Source: Adenophora triphylla var. japonica
Lineage: Eukaryota > Streptophyta > Magnoliopsida > Asterales > Campanulaceae
NCBI GenBank assembly: GCA_022495995.1
Contig: JAFEMH010002564.1
Coordinates: 248,001 to 312,000, forward strand
Length of the DNA: 64,000 bases
Direction of reading: 5' to 3'
Part shown: positions 32,524 through 43,770 of the stretch, in pieces
Position numbering within the stretch: the first letter of the stretch is position 1
How the letters are laid out: every line of letters starts with the position of its first letter
Position numbers and translations under genes: made by a program
Notes under the pieces: generated by a model
What the model saw: only the letters and a program-made list of their open reading frames with translations
Told to the model about the DNA's origin: nothing
Databases searched by the model: none

Positions 32524-32715
32524 CTGCAAAACTCAACAATCAAACAAACTCAAACACAATAAGCCAAAGTTAGAATCAGATGATTGAAATATCAAGATAT
32601 ACGTACCAGATTCCAAGATAAAGAGTTGAGTTAGGGAGTTTTGAGATTTGATGAGAAAGTCGTAGAGAATGCGAAAGGATTTTTGAGAAATGGTTTTTGC
32701 TTAAATATGTTATGA
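32524..32715 (-). promoter_or_regulatory. Likely promoter and 5' UTR intron of the copia extra gene
   Basis: On minus: ATATTTAAG TATA-like element (about 32700-32710), roughly 95 bp of C/T-rich leader, splice donor CTG/GTACGTAT at 32606, a possible branch site TTCTAAC, acceptor TTTTGCAG ending at 32524, then the ATG six bases on. It suggests that the gene has its own transcript, or a spliced one from the LTR. The remaining stretch to pol (32716-33193) shows no gene. Confidence 0.5.
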
Positions 32716-33193
32716 AGTTAGGAGGGAAAGGTTTGTTTGAAAAGGGTTTTCAAAAAGGCGCAACTGTTCATTTACCTTGGAATATGTGCGGCAGCAATTG
32801 CATTTAAAGCGCCGAATTTGAGCGGTTAATCATGATTAAAGATAACTGTTTATGATTTTAAATGATACAGTTTACCTGCGATTTATCACAATATTAATTG
32901 GAATAAATCATTTGACACGATTTTCGGAAGTGGAGGTACACACACGTGTCAGAGAGGGGTGTGACCAACTGTCCTTGATTTGATTTGTCTGACAGGGAAC
33001 TCAGCTTTACATTTATGAGGAGGCTTGCTGATGGGAGACATGAATAGCTGGCAACCACAACTAGAGTACCAGCAGAGAAAAAGACATCGGCAAGCTATCG
33101 GCAAGATACAGATCGGCAGAACAACTAATCATCAGAGATATCAAGCAGCAAAGACTGATCGGCAGGGATAGCGATCTCAGCAAGATATCAGCA

Positions 33194-34680
33194 TCAACCC
33201 GAGTAACCAATAACACCCAGCTCACTCCTAAGAAATTCAAATCTCTTCTGATCAAGAGGCTTTGTCAAGATATCAGCTCTTTGAAAGTCAGTATGAACTT
33301 TCAGCAAGACAACGTTGCCTTTCTCAACATGATCTTTCAAGAAATGGTATTTTATGTCAATGTGCTTTGTTTTGGAGTGCATTACTGGATTGTTTGAGAC
33401 TGAAATGGCAGACTGATTGTCACAGTAGATAGGGAAGACTTGAGGTGGAATCTCATAGTCTACTAATTGTTGCTTCATCCATAGGATCTGAGAGCAGCAG
33501 CTACCGGCAGCAATGTATTCAGCCTCAGTTGTGGAAGTGGAGGTAGCTGTTTGCTTTTTGCATGACCATGAAACTAGCCTCTCGCCAAGAAACTGGCATG
33601 TTCCACTGGTACTCTTCCTTGTGACTCGGCAAGCTGCATAGTCAGCATCTGAGTAACCGATAAGATTGAAAGAAGAATCTCTGGCGTACCATAGGTCTAG
33701 GTTAGCAGTGCCACTTAGATATTTGATAATTGTTTTTATAGCTTGCAGATGGGATTCTCTTGGGTCGGCTTGAAATCTTGCGCAGACACAAACGGCAAAC
33801 ATAATATCAGGTCTGCTGGCTGTTAGATAGAGAAATGAACCAATCATTCCTCTGTAAAGAGTCATGTCCACTTTCTTGCCGGATTCATCTTTATCAAGAT
33901 GCACATTTGTCGCCATGGGAGTGCTTTGAGGATGAGCATTATCGAAACCAAATTTCTTGATCAGCTCCTTGGTATATTTAGCTTGATGTATGAAAATTCC
34001 TTCATCGGTTTGCTTTACTTGAAGACCAAGGAAATAAGTTAGCTCACCCATCATACTCATTTCAAACTTGCTTTGCATGAGCTTTTCAAATCTTTTGCAT
34101 AGGGCTTCATTTGTGGAACCGAAGATGATGTCGTCCACATATATTTGAACAAACAATGAATGACCCTTGTGCTTGGTCACAAATAGAGTTGTGTCGATCT
34201 TTCCTCTTGTAAATCCCACACCGTCACTGAGCAGGAATTTGGACAAGGTTTCGTACCAAGCCCTAGGAGCTTGCTTCAAGCCATAAAGAGCTTTCTTCAA
34301 TCGGTAGACATGATTGGGTTTCTTAGAATCTTCAAAGCCTGGCGGTTGTTCAACGTAGACCAGCTCTTGAAGTTCACCATTTAAGAATGCGCTTTTCACG
34401 TCCATTTGATATAGCTTGAATTCTTTGAAGGCAGCGTAGGCAAGAAATAGTCTTATCGCTTCTAATCTTGCTACTGGAGCGAAAGTTTGGTCATAATCAA
34501 TCCCTTCTTCTTGACGGTATCCTTTGGCCACCAATCTTGCTTTGTTTCTCGTAATCTTTCCAGATTCATCCAACTTGTTTCTGAATACCCATTTGGTTCC
34601 AATGACTTGCTGAGAGGAAGGTCTTGGAACCAGTTCCCAGACTTTACATCTTTCAAACTGATTCAACTCTTCTTGCATAG
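33194..34680 (-). CDS. pol: Copia reverse transcriptase and RNase H
   Basis: Uninterrupted from the D insertion to the stop at 33194. RT landmarks in order: [70 protein letters not shown], and the catalytic YVDDIIF. RNase [21 protein letters not shown] and YCDNQSAI, then the usual C-terminal [11 protein letters not shown] and ADILTKPL. It is the best-preserved enzyme in the window. Its N-terminal codons are across the D element at 41869 onward (LADPSWVEAM continues as QEELNQF). Confidence 0.93.
34676..34680. other. Target site duplication of D, left copy (CATAG)
   Basis: CATAG before TGTAAGTACCC; repeated at 41869-41873 after the other LTR end. Removing D and one copy restores the copia reading frame. 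Confidence 0.92.
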
Positions 34681-36783
34681 TGTAAGTACCCAAATCCGGA
34701 TCGTCCAAATCCGTCAGAAAGTTAACCGAAATCCGTTAACTGGCCCGCTCCAGGTTAACCGAAACTCGTTAAACTCCCCGTTGCCATGCCAACGAGACGT
34801 CCCGGGACTGCCCCGTGCATCCTGAAGTCGAACCGTACTTAACACGTGTCATCTCACGTAAAAGTACGTCTTTCCCGGAAAAACGCACTTTTCGGGGGCA
34901 TTTCGGACATTTTCCGGACTGTTATTTTAAAAAACGGACAAAACCGGGACCGGGGAACGAACTCCCACATGGCTGGTGACTCAGAGGGCACGTGGCAGCC
35001 ATGCCACCTCCCTCTAGTCACTCTTTAATTACAAATCAAGGACAAAAGACCAAAATACCCCTGATTTGCAAGCCAAGTCCGGCCGGACTCCCTGTGCACA
35101 TTTTCTGAAATTGCCAGCAAGTCCTTCAAATTCTCAAAATACCACAAAACCCCCTGGATTCAGGCAAAGTCCGTCCGGACTCCTACTGCATTTTTCACCT
35201 ATAAATAGAAATGGCTGTCAAAGCCAAAAGAAGAGTTTTTTACCCCAAAATTTCACCATCCTCACGGCCCAAACTGGTTTACACCCCTTCCGAGCTTCCG
35301 TTCTGCCTCGATTCGCGTGAAACCTTCGTATTTCGATCAAATACGCCCCTTACTACTTCGAAACAACCTTTCGAACTACTTTCCGTGTCCCGTATACACC
35401 TTCCGAGCCAAAGGAGTCGACCCTAGCTATAGGTATAACTCCCTCTCTCTAAATCTCTCGTTCCGTCTCGGTTTACGCGCCAGTCGCTACAACCGTTTCG
35501 AACGTCGTTATCAAAATGTAGACGCCTCCGTCTAACGGGGTCCGATACGTTTTAGCCCCTCGATCCTCTTCTCTTTCCGTAAGAGAAGTAATCACGGGTT
35601 AAAACGGCGTTCCGACCCCGTTCCGTTTTCTTTTATGTCATTTACCAATTCCGGATCGATCGATCCATTGATCGTCATTTAATTCCTGTCTTCTACAAAT
35701 CCGAGCCGATTGGCCTCGTTGATCGTCATTTACAATTCCGAGCCGATTGGCCTCGTTGATCGTCATTTACGATTCCGAATCGTTTGATTCCGTTGACACT
35801 GCTTTAAATACTGTCATTTACGAGTCCGACCCGTTTGGATCGTGATAGTATTTACTTTTCAAAGTCCGAGTCGCAACCCGATTCGTTGATCGCATATCAT
35901 TTAAAACGCATTTTTTCCGTAAAAATCGTTAACAATGTAATGCACGGTTCAAAACCGGAGTTCGTCCGTCGAACTCTCTTTCAAAACGCGCGACATGACG
36001 TTTGGCCTCCAAACGCTCATCTTCAAACTAAAAGCCGCCATTTGACATTTCAAATCATTTAATACGCATTTTTCCCGTAAAAATCGTTGACAATGACATT
36101 CCCGGTTCAAAAAACCGGAGTTCGACCTTCGAACTCCTTTTCAACTCAAAATCGACGTTTGCCACGCGAACGCTCATTTCAAACTCAAAATCGACGTTTG
36201 CCACGCGAACGCTCTTTTCAACTCAAAATCGACGTTTGCCACGCGAACGCTCATTTCAAACTCAAAATTGACGTTTGCCACGCAAACGCTCATTTCAACT
36301 CAAAACCGACGTTTGTCATTCAAACGCTCGTCTTTTCAAACAGGGTCACCTAATCAACGTTTGACATTCAAACCAAGATTAAGCTTGTCATTCAAGCCCC
36401 CATTTCAAAACACACACACACACACAAACGATTTCGAGAAAGGTAGAAAGACTCGTCATGCGAGGCGTTTCGGGCGATCTCGTCATACTCTACCCGAAAC
36501 GTAACGTGACCTCCGAACCTAACAATCTCTGGTACTAAAAGCTTTTTACTCGTTTTTGCTGCCAATAAAAATGATCCCCATTTTCAAAGCTTTTTCCTAA
36601 GTTTTTGCTACCAATAAAAATGACACCATTTTCAATAGCCGTTTCTCAACGTTTGGGCTCAAAATACAAAAACCGCGTGGCGACTCCTCATTTTTTCCTT
36701 CCCATGAAGCGAGGTCTCAGACACCAACCCTCCGCGAAAGACAACCGCGTTTCGCGCCCCGCGCGAAATCCCGGGTAATTTCA
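34681..36783 (+). repeat. 5' LTR of D
   Basis: TGTAAGTACCC to GGGTAATTTCA. It contains internal tandem units: GATCGTCATTTA-type (35640-35830) and CGACGTTTGCCACGCGAACG (36140-36310), plus a CA microsatellite near 36410. PBS-like CGTGGCGACTCC in U5 (36676-36687). Frames translated from these repeats are not genes. Confidence 0.92.
35076..35207 (+). promoter_or_regulatory. LTR promoter of D: two palindromes and TATA
   Basis: AGTCCGGCCGGACT (35076-35089), AGTCCGTCCGGACT (35168-35181) and TATAAATA (35200-35207). The 3' LTR has AGTCCGGCCGGACT (40204-40217) and AGTCCGTTCGGACT (40296-40309) before its TATA box. Confidence 0.7.
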
Positions 36784-37440
36784 GGGTCTGCCTGCTCGAG
36801 TACGTTTACATAGTTAGCATCTCCGGACTCTGAGGGATTCTGATGAGATTTGCCCCGATAGTCCCTTGGTTGATTCGAAAGAGGTAACCCCGGTGCCTGA
36901 GTGCGGACACGCTTGGCTACTGTCTCGGCTTCGTTTCTTATGAGGAAACTATCCCCTCGAATGACTTCGAGATCTCCCTGCCGGTTAATGAACTTAACAC
37001 ACTGATGGAGAGTGGAAGTTATGGCTTTCATGTGGTGTAGCCAAGGGCGTCCCAAAAGAGATGTGAACTCGGATGGAATGTCCATCACATGGAATTTTGC
37101 TGGCACCATTTGGGTCTCGAACCAGAGTTCCAGAGTCACCGTCCCCAGGATGGGATGAGACGAGCTGTCGTAGGCCTTGATAGTCCGAGTAGACGGAATC
37201 AGCTGGCTTTCATTGATACGGAGGGCTCGCATCATGCTGAGAGGGAGAACATTAACGGCTGACCCGTTATCTACCAATACTCCGGGGGGTGATACGGTGT
37301 TTAGCTTGAGAGTGATGTACAGAGCTTCGTTGTGCCCCGAGGCGTCTCTCGATAAGTCTTCGTCACAGAACGTGATCATACTGCCATACAGACGGGAGTC
37401 GTAGATCTCGTCTCTATCCGTAGAAGGAGAGTCATCCACC
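36784..37440 (-). pseudogene. Inverted gypsy protease fragment inside D
   Basis: Open on minus: HNEALYITLKLNTVSPPGVL, the active-site VDNGSAVNVLP, KAYDSSSHPILGTVTLELWF and SLLGRPWLHHM, all typical of Tat-type retropepsin. It begins exactly at the LTR end GGGTAATTTCA. It is on the strand opposite to that expected for D, and ends at the short homology GTCATCYACCCATAG with aORF2 intron 1. Confidence 0.85.
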
Positions 37441-37763
37441 CATAGTGTCAATTGAACTACATCCTAGTCAATTTCGACAACAATTCATGGCGAAGTCAAA
37501 AGCCCCAATTCGGGCACCGAAATCCCTAAGTTCATTCCTAAACAAATTTCTAACATTTAAAGAATGCACATTCTTAAAATTAATGGAATTTGTAGGAAAC
37601 TTACTTGTCTCTTGATCCCATCCTTGGAGTTGTGTCTATCCCTCGCCGGATAAAACTCCGCCGGATTCAATGGATGCACAATGGTTCGAATGGTCCGAAC
37701 CAATCGAGTTCTTTCGTCATCGGTCCTTCCGTGGCGAGCCATTGGTCCCAAATCACCTTCCAT
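37441..37763 (-). pseudogene. aORF2 exon 1 and start of intron 1 in D
   Basis: ATG at 37763; the exon reads MEGDLGPMARHGR, then RLVRTIRTIVHPLNPAEFYP and ARDRHNSKDGIKRQ, ending at donor ACAA/GTAAGT (37605/37604). It matches E1 exon 1 (3920-4030) and more distantly A exon 1 (61174-60998; TPPSELYPGRREHKS). Intron sequence 37604-37441 matches E1 4031-4190. The remaining exons are deleted. Confidence 0.7.
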
Positions 37764-37914
37764 AGCGATTTTCCTTCACAAATACGAGCAAACCTTGCAA
37801 TTTGGGATGAAAATTCTCTCCTCTTTTCTCTCCTCCTCGTCGGAATTTATGGAAGAAAATGGCCTCTCCTTCCTCGGCCTCGGCGCTGAAAAGGACATGG
37901 TCAAATTCAGTAAA

Positions 37915-37928
37915 AGTCCGGCCGGACT
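37915..37928 (-). promoter_or_regulatory. D-type palindrome upstream of D aORF2
   Basis: AGTCCGGCCGGACT, 152 bp before the aORF2 ATG; identical to the LTR promoter box at 35076. Confidence 0.65.
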
Positions 37929-38119
37929 CTTACTGCACCAGAAATTTTTTTGCCACTTTCGCCCCTCAGCTTTATGCAGTTCCAATTTTACCTTTTTTGC
38001 CCCCCCCCTAAAAGTATAAAATTTCCCCAGTTAGACATTTCTAACCCCCCATCCCCCGAGGATAAATTCCCAGTTAGTTTTCACTAACGCTCGTCTCCAG
38101 ACGTTAAAATTCCTAATGG

Positions 38120-38975
38120 TTTTCAACATTATTCAAATCCTAAATAGCGACCTTTCACGGTCCGATTTCAATCCTTAATTGCGACCTTTCACGATCCGAT
38201 TCCAATCCTTAACCGCGACCTTTCACGGTCCGATTTCAATCCTTAATCGCGACCTTTCACGGTCCGATTTCAATTTTTAATCGCGACCTTTCACGGTCCG
38301 ATTTCAATCCTTAATCGCGACCTTTCACGGTCCGGTTTCAATCCTTAATTGTGACCTTTCACGGTCCGATTTCAATCCTCAATCGCGAACTTTCACAGTC
38401 CGATTTCAATCCTTAATCGCGACCTTTCACGGTCCGATTTCAATTCTCAATAGCGACCTTTCACGGTCCGATTTCAATCCTTAATCGCGACCTTTCACGG
38501 TCCGATTTCAATCCTTAATCGCGATCTTTCACGGTCCGATCTCAATCCTCAATCGCAACCTTTCACGGTCCGATTTCAATCCTCAATCGCGACCTTTCAC
38601 GGTCCGATTCCAATCCTTAATCGGGACCTTTCACGGTCCAATCTCAATCCTTAATCGCGACCTTTCACGGTCCGACTTCAATCCTCAATCGCGACCTTTC
38701 ACGGTCCGATTCCAATCCTTAATCGCGACCTTTCACGGTTCGATCTCAATCCTTAATCGCGACCTTTCACGGTCCGATTTCAATCCTCAATCGCGACCTT
38801 TCACGATCCGATTTCAATCCTCAATCGCGACCTTTCACGGTCCGATCTCAATCCTTAATTGCGACCTTTCACGGTCCGATTTTAATCCTTAATTGTGACC
38901 TTTCACGGTCCGATTTCAAATCCTCAATCGGGACCTTTCACGGTCCGATCTCAAACAGTCAATCCCGACCTTCGC
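38120..38975. repeat. Tandem array of about 34 bp x 25 in D
   Basis: Unit: TTAATCGCGACCTTTCACGG then TCCGATTTCAATCC, with scattered transitions. No unique spacers, so not CRISPR-like. Confidence 0.93.
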
Positions 38976-39798
38976 GGTCCGACCTCCACTCTCCTATCGA
39001 GACCTTCGCTGTTCGTCTTCCCGGCAACAGCAATAAGCCCGAACCCCAAGGCACGAACGCCTTGCAACAATCCCTCTTCGGCCATCCTCGTAAGCCCGAA
39101 CACCTTTCCACTCCAGCAAGTGAACATTCATCTCCCCGGCCGCCAGTCGTAAGCCCGATCGTTCCACCTCAGCGGCCGTCAAGGTAAGCCCGCACAACAA
39201 TCCCTCTTCGGCCATCAAGGTAAGCCCGAATGCTCATCCCCAGCAGGATTCTAAAGAAGAAATGTCGATCCCGCCGTGTTGTTAATAACGCCAGTTTAAC
39301 ACAACCGTTCTCATCAGTACCGCCGTATCCCCAGCAGGATAAACCTGGCAACAGCAATAAGCCCAGCACCCAAGGCACGAACGCCTTCGTCACAGGATAA
39401 ATGTATCCTCGCAACTCCGGTTTGAGGCGCCACACGCCCTCGTATGATTCAGCAACTCCGGTTTGAGGCGCCACACGCCCTCGAAGGTTTCAGAAGTCCC
39501 AGGTTCAGACGCCTCCCAATAGTCTCCATTCAGGTACAGGTACCTCGCGAATGGTCTCATTCAGGTTTAGACGCCTCCTAACATGTCTCGCTCAGGTCAA
39601 GGTCCCCATGCGCGGCCCTTGCCCCCTTTCGAACTACGATCGGCTTGATTCCCGCTCGGGATACGTAGGAATCCTTTTCGCTAAGGGTCCAGCCAGCTGA
39701 CCGCCCAGGTCTCTTTCAAAGTAAGGCATCCCGATTTGGATCCTTATCTTTTTCAACGACCCCACCTCCTTCGGAAGTGACGTTGCTGAGGGGCAAAC
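38976..39798 (+). other. 3' noncoding region of D
   Basis: No gene. Short diverged repeats (GTAAGCCCGAAC, CAACTCCGGTTTGAGGCGCC), the hairpin motif GAACTACGATCGGCTTGATT ... GATACGTAGG (39631-39674), and AGTGACGTTGCTGAGGGG directly before the 3' LTR, the likely plus-strand priming zone; A has AGTGACGTTGCCGAGGG there. Confidence 0.6.
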
Positions 39799-41868
39799 TG
39801 TAAGTACCCAAATCCGGATCGTCCAAATCCGTCAGAAAGTTAACCGAAATTCGTTAAATGGCTTGCTCCAGGTTAATCGGAACTCGTTAAACTCCCCGTT
39901 GCCATGCAAACGAGACGTCCCCGGACTGCCCCGTGCATCCCGACGTCGAACCGTACTTAACACGTGTCATCTCACGTAAAAGTACGTCTTTCCCGGAAAA
40001 ACGCACTTTCCGGCACTTTCCGGGGGCATTTCGAACATTTTCCGGACTGTTATTTTAAAAAACGGACAAAACCGGGACCGGGGAACGAACTCCCACATGG
40101 CTGGTGACTCAGAGGGCACGTGGAAGCCATACCACCTCCCTCTAGTCACTCTTCAATCACAAATCAAGGCCAAAAGACCAAAATACCCCTGATTTGCAAA
40201 CCAAGTCCGGCCGGACTCCCTGTGCACATTTTCTGAAATTGCCAGCAAGTCCTTCAAATTCTCAAAATACCACAAAACCCCCTGGATTCAGGCAAAGTCC
40301 GTTCGGACTCCTACTGCATTTTTCACCTATAAATAGAAATGGCTGTCAAAGCCATAAGAAGAGTTTTTTACCCCAAAATTTCACCATCCTCACGGCCTAA
40401 ACTGGTTTACACCCCTTCCGAGCTTCCGTTCTGCCTCGATTCGCGTGAAACCTTCGTATTTCGATCAAATACGCCTCTTACTACTTTGAAACAACCTTTC
40501 GAACTACTTTCCGTGTCCCGTACACACCTTCCGAGCCAAAGGAGTCGACCCTAGCCATAGGTATAACTCCCTCTCTCTAAATCTCTCGTTCCGTCTCGGT
40601 TTATGCACCAGTCGCTACAACCGTTTCGAACATCGTTATCGAAATGTAGACGCCTCCGTCTAACGGGGTCCGATACGTTTTAGCCCCTCGATCCTCTTCT
40701 CTTTCCGTAAGAGAAGTAATCACGGGTTAAAACGGCGTTCCGACCCCGTTCCGTTTACTTTTATGTTATTTACCAATTCCGGATCGATCGATCCGTTGAT
40801 CATCATTTAATTCCTGTCATTTACAAATCCGAGCCGATTGGCCTCGTTGATCGTCATTTACAATTCCGAGCCGATTGGCCTCGTTGATCGTCATTTACGA
40901 TTCCGGATCGTTTGATTCCGTTGACACTGCTTTAAATACTGTCATTTACAAGTCCGACTCGTTTGGATCGTGATAGTATTTACTTTTCAAAGTCCGAGTC
41001 GCAACCCGATTCGTTGATCGCATATCATTTAAAACGCTTTTTTTCCGTAAAAATCGTTAACAATGTAATGCACGGTTCAAAACCGGAGTTCGCCCGTCGA
41101 ACTCTCTTTCAAAACGCGCGACATGACGTTTGGCCTCCAAACGCTCATCTTCAAACTAAAAGCCGCCATTTGACATTTCAAATCATTTAATACGCATTTT
41201 TCCCGTAAAAATCGTTAACAATGACATTCTCGGTTCAAAAAACCGGAGTTCGACCTTCGAACTCCTTTTCAACTCAAAATCGACGTTTGCCACGCGAACA
41301 CTCTTTTCAACTCAAAATCGACGTTTGCCACGTGAACGCTCATTTCAAACTCAAAATCGACGTTTGCCACGCAAACGCTCATTTCAACTCAAAACCGACG
41401 TTTGTCATTCAAACGCTCGTCTTTTCAAACAAGGTCACCTAATCAACGTTTGACATTCAAACCAAGATTAAGCTTGTCATTCAAGCCCCCATTTCAAAAC
41501 ACACACACACACACGATTTTGAGAAAGGTAGAAAGACTCGTCATGCGAGGCATTTCGGGCGATCTCGTCATACTCTACCCGAAACGTAACGTGACCTCCG
41601 AACCTAACAATCTCTGGTACTAAAAGCTTTTTACTCGTTTTTGCTGCCAATAAAAATGATCCCCATTTTCAAAGCTTTTTCCTAAGTTTTTGCTACCAAT
41701 AAAAACGACACCATTTTCAATAGCCGTTTCTCAACGTTTGGGCTCAAAATACAAAAACCGCGTGGCGACTCCTCATTTTTTCCTTCCCATGAAGCGAGGT
41801 CTCAGACACCAACCCTCCGCGAAAGACAACCGCGTTTCCCGCCCCGCGCGAAATCCCGGGTAATTTCA
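39799..41868 (+). repeat. 3' LTR of D
   Basis: Near-identical to 34681-36783; differences are mostly C/T or A/G transitions and one fewer 38-bp internal unit. TATA box near 40328; PBS-like CGTGGCGACTCC at 41761-41772. Confidence 0.92.
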
Positions 41869-43770
41869 CATAGCTTCCACCCAGCTTGGATCAGCAAGGG
41901 CTTCTTAAGTCTTTTGAGGCTCAATATCAGACACCATAGCTGAAGAGAAAAGATTTTCATCAAAGTCCTTGTTCAGATTTCTGGTCACTCTGGGTCTAAA
42001 GACATCACCAATGACATTATCAAGAGGATGGTCACGATGAGGTATAACTTCTCTTGGAAGGTCTTGTCTTACTGATTCTTGTCTTAAGGATTCTAGAGGA
42101 GGTTCAGAATCAGCAGCAGATTTGGAAGATGATATAATGAAAGGAATAGGAGAGATAGGATGATTTGGACTTTGAGTGGATTTGGAATTTGATTGAGGAA
42201 TATTTGGTATAGGAGGATGAATTACTGAAATTGGATTTGGGCTAGGATTCATTGGCACTGATTGAGAAGAATCACCAGAGGCATTTAAAGGATTATCAGC
42301 AGGACGATTTCTTGTTGAGGAAGGAAAGATATCTGCTGGGTCTTCTGCAACAACAAAAGGATCTTGCACATTATCTGCAGATTGATTAGAGTTACTAGAT
42401 TCACCTGTCTCAAAACCACTAGATTGGTTAGCACTATTTGGAGTCTGGTCAGACTCTAACAAATCAAATTCATCAAAGGTTACATGAACAGATTCAACAA
42501 TTTTCAAAAGTTTCTTATTGAAAACTCGAAAGGCCTTACTATGTTTTGAGTAGCCGACAAAAATGCCTTCATCAGCTTTTTCATCAAATTTACCTCGGTG
42601 CTCTCTTCCGTTGTAAAGTACATAACATTTTCATCCGAAGATTTTGAAGAATCCAATATTGGGTACTCGGCCTCTCCAGAGTTCATAAGGAGTCTTATTA
42701 TGGAATTTGTTGATGTGAGATCTGTTCTGAGTGAAGCAGGCGGTATGAATGGCTTCTGCCCAGAAATATTTCGGCAACCTGGCTTCAGAAATCATGGTCT
42801 TACCGGCTTCAATAAGCGTCCTATTCTTTCTCTCAACTACACCATTTTGTTGAGGTGTACCAGCAGCGGAGAAATTATGGTCTATACCATGATCATCACA
42901 ATATCGAGCGATACCATTGTTTGTAAATTGAGTCCCATTGTCTGATCTCATGCTAACAATATCGCTCTCTTTCTGAGTCTCAGAAAGCGATCAATAACTT
43001 GGTGGCAACAAGATATATATCATCTTTGTTCTTTGAAAGCTTCCACCCAAGTATATCCGGAATAGTCATCTACTACGACTCAAGGTATATCTACTTCCCC
43101 CGAGGGCCGGGCTTGGCACGTGGTTGTGGGGCCAAATAGATCCATATGTAACATTTGAAGGCACCTAGAAGTTGACATGCAGGTCTTGATCTCGAAAGAG
43201 GATTTGTGTTGTTTTCCCAACCGGTAAGCTCGCACTTCTTTCCGTGATCGTGGGACACTTTTGGAAGACCGGTTGCCAATCCGGACCGGCAAGCTTGGAT
43301 ATTGATTTGAAGTTTAAGTGACTGAGTCTCTTGTGCCATAGCCATGAGTTCTCACTGATATTCTTAGCTACAAAACAGATATTAGTAACACCAGTAATAG
43401 CACTTAAGTCTACTGCATAAATGTTACCTTTTCGTTTGGCAGTGAGAAGAGTTTCATTTGAGGCAATGTCTTTTATATAGCAACTTGAAGTAGTAAAGAT
43501 ACATTGCATTCCTCTATCACGCATTGTGATATGGAGAGAAGGTTATGTTTGAGTCCATCCACCAAAGAGACCTTCGTACGAGAATCGCACCTCTAATGAT
43601 GGTTCCACATCCAATTATTTTACCTTTTCCATTGTCACCAAAAACTACGTGGAGGACACGATGCGTCAACAATATCAGCAAGGAGATCGGCACGGCCAGT
43701 CATGTGTCTGGAACAGCCACTATCCAAAATCCATACATCTTTGCTGGCATCAGTCGAGGCCATAAAGCAT
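41869..43770 (-). pseudogene. pol: Copia protease, integrase and linker to RT
   Basis: Protease near 43763-43560: WILDSGCSRHMTGRADLL with the DSG site, then a frameshift. GAG-pre-integrase WHKRLSHLNFKSISKLAG near 43340. Integrase core: MRSDNGTQFTNNGIARYCDD and AAGTPQQNGVVERKNRTLIE (42951-42631). A 200-codon Ser/Pro/Asn-rich linker (42507-41905) ends in one TAA, then EALADPSWVEAM continues into RT across D. A few frameshifts, otherwise well kept. CATAG at 41869-41873 is the right-hand TSD of D. Confidence 0.85.

Larger units (their letters stand above)
34681..41868 (+). mobile_element. Chimeric non-autonomous gypsy element D, 7.2 kb
   Basis: LTRs of 2103 and 2070 bp in plus orientation by TATA box and 3' context, flanked by CATAG. 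The 3-kb interior has no PBS after the 5' LTR, no gag or pol in sense, an inverted protease fragment, aORF2 exon 1 with the start of intron 1, a 34-bp tandem array and the conserved 3' hairpin region. Not able to prime reverse transcription as read. Confidence 0.88.

Noticed and set aside
36087..36504. Repeated RRLPRERSFQ-type frames in the D LTRs
   Set aside because: They lie within LTR internal repeats of 38 bp and occur in both LTRs; no coding evidence.
38120..38975. Regular 34-bp repeats resembling a CRISPR array
   Set aside because: No unique spacers; units abut directly and lie in a plant retroelement 3' region.
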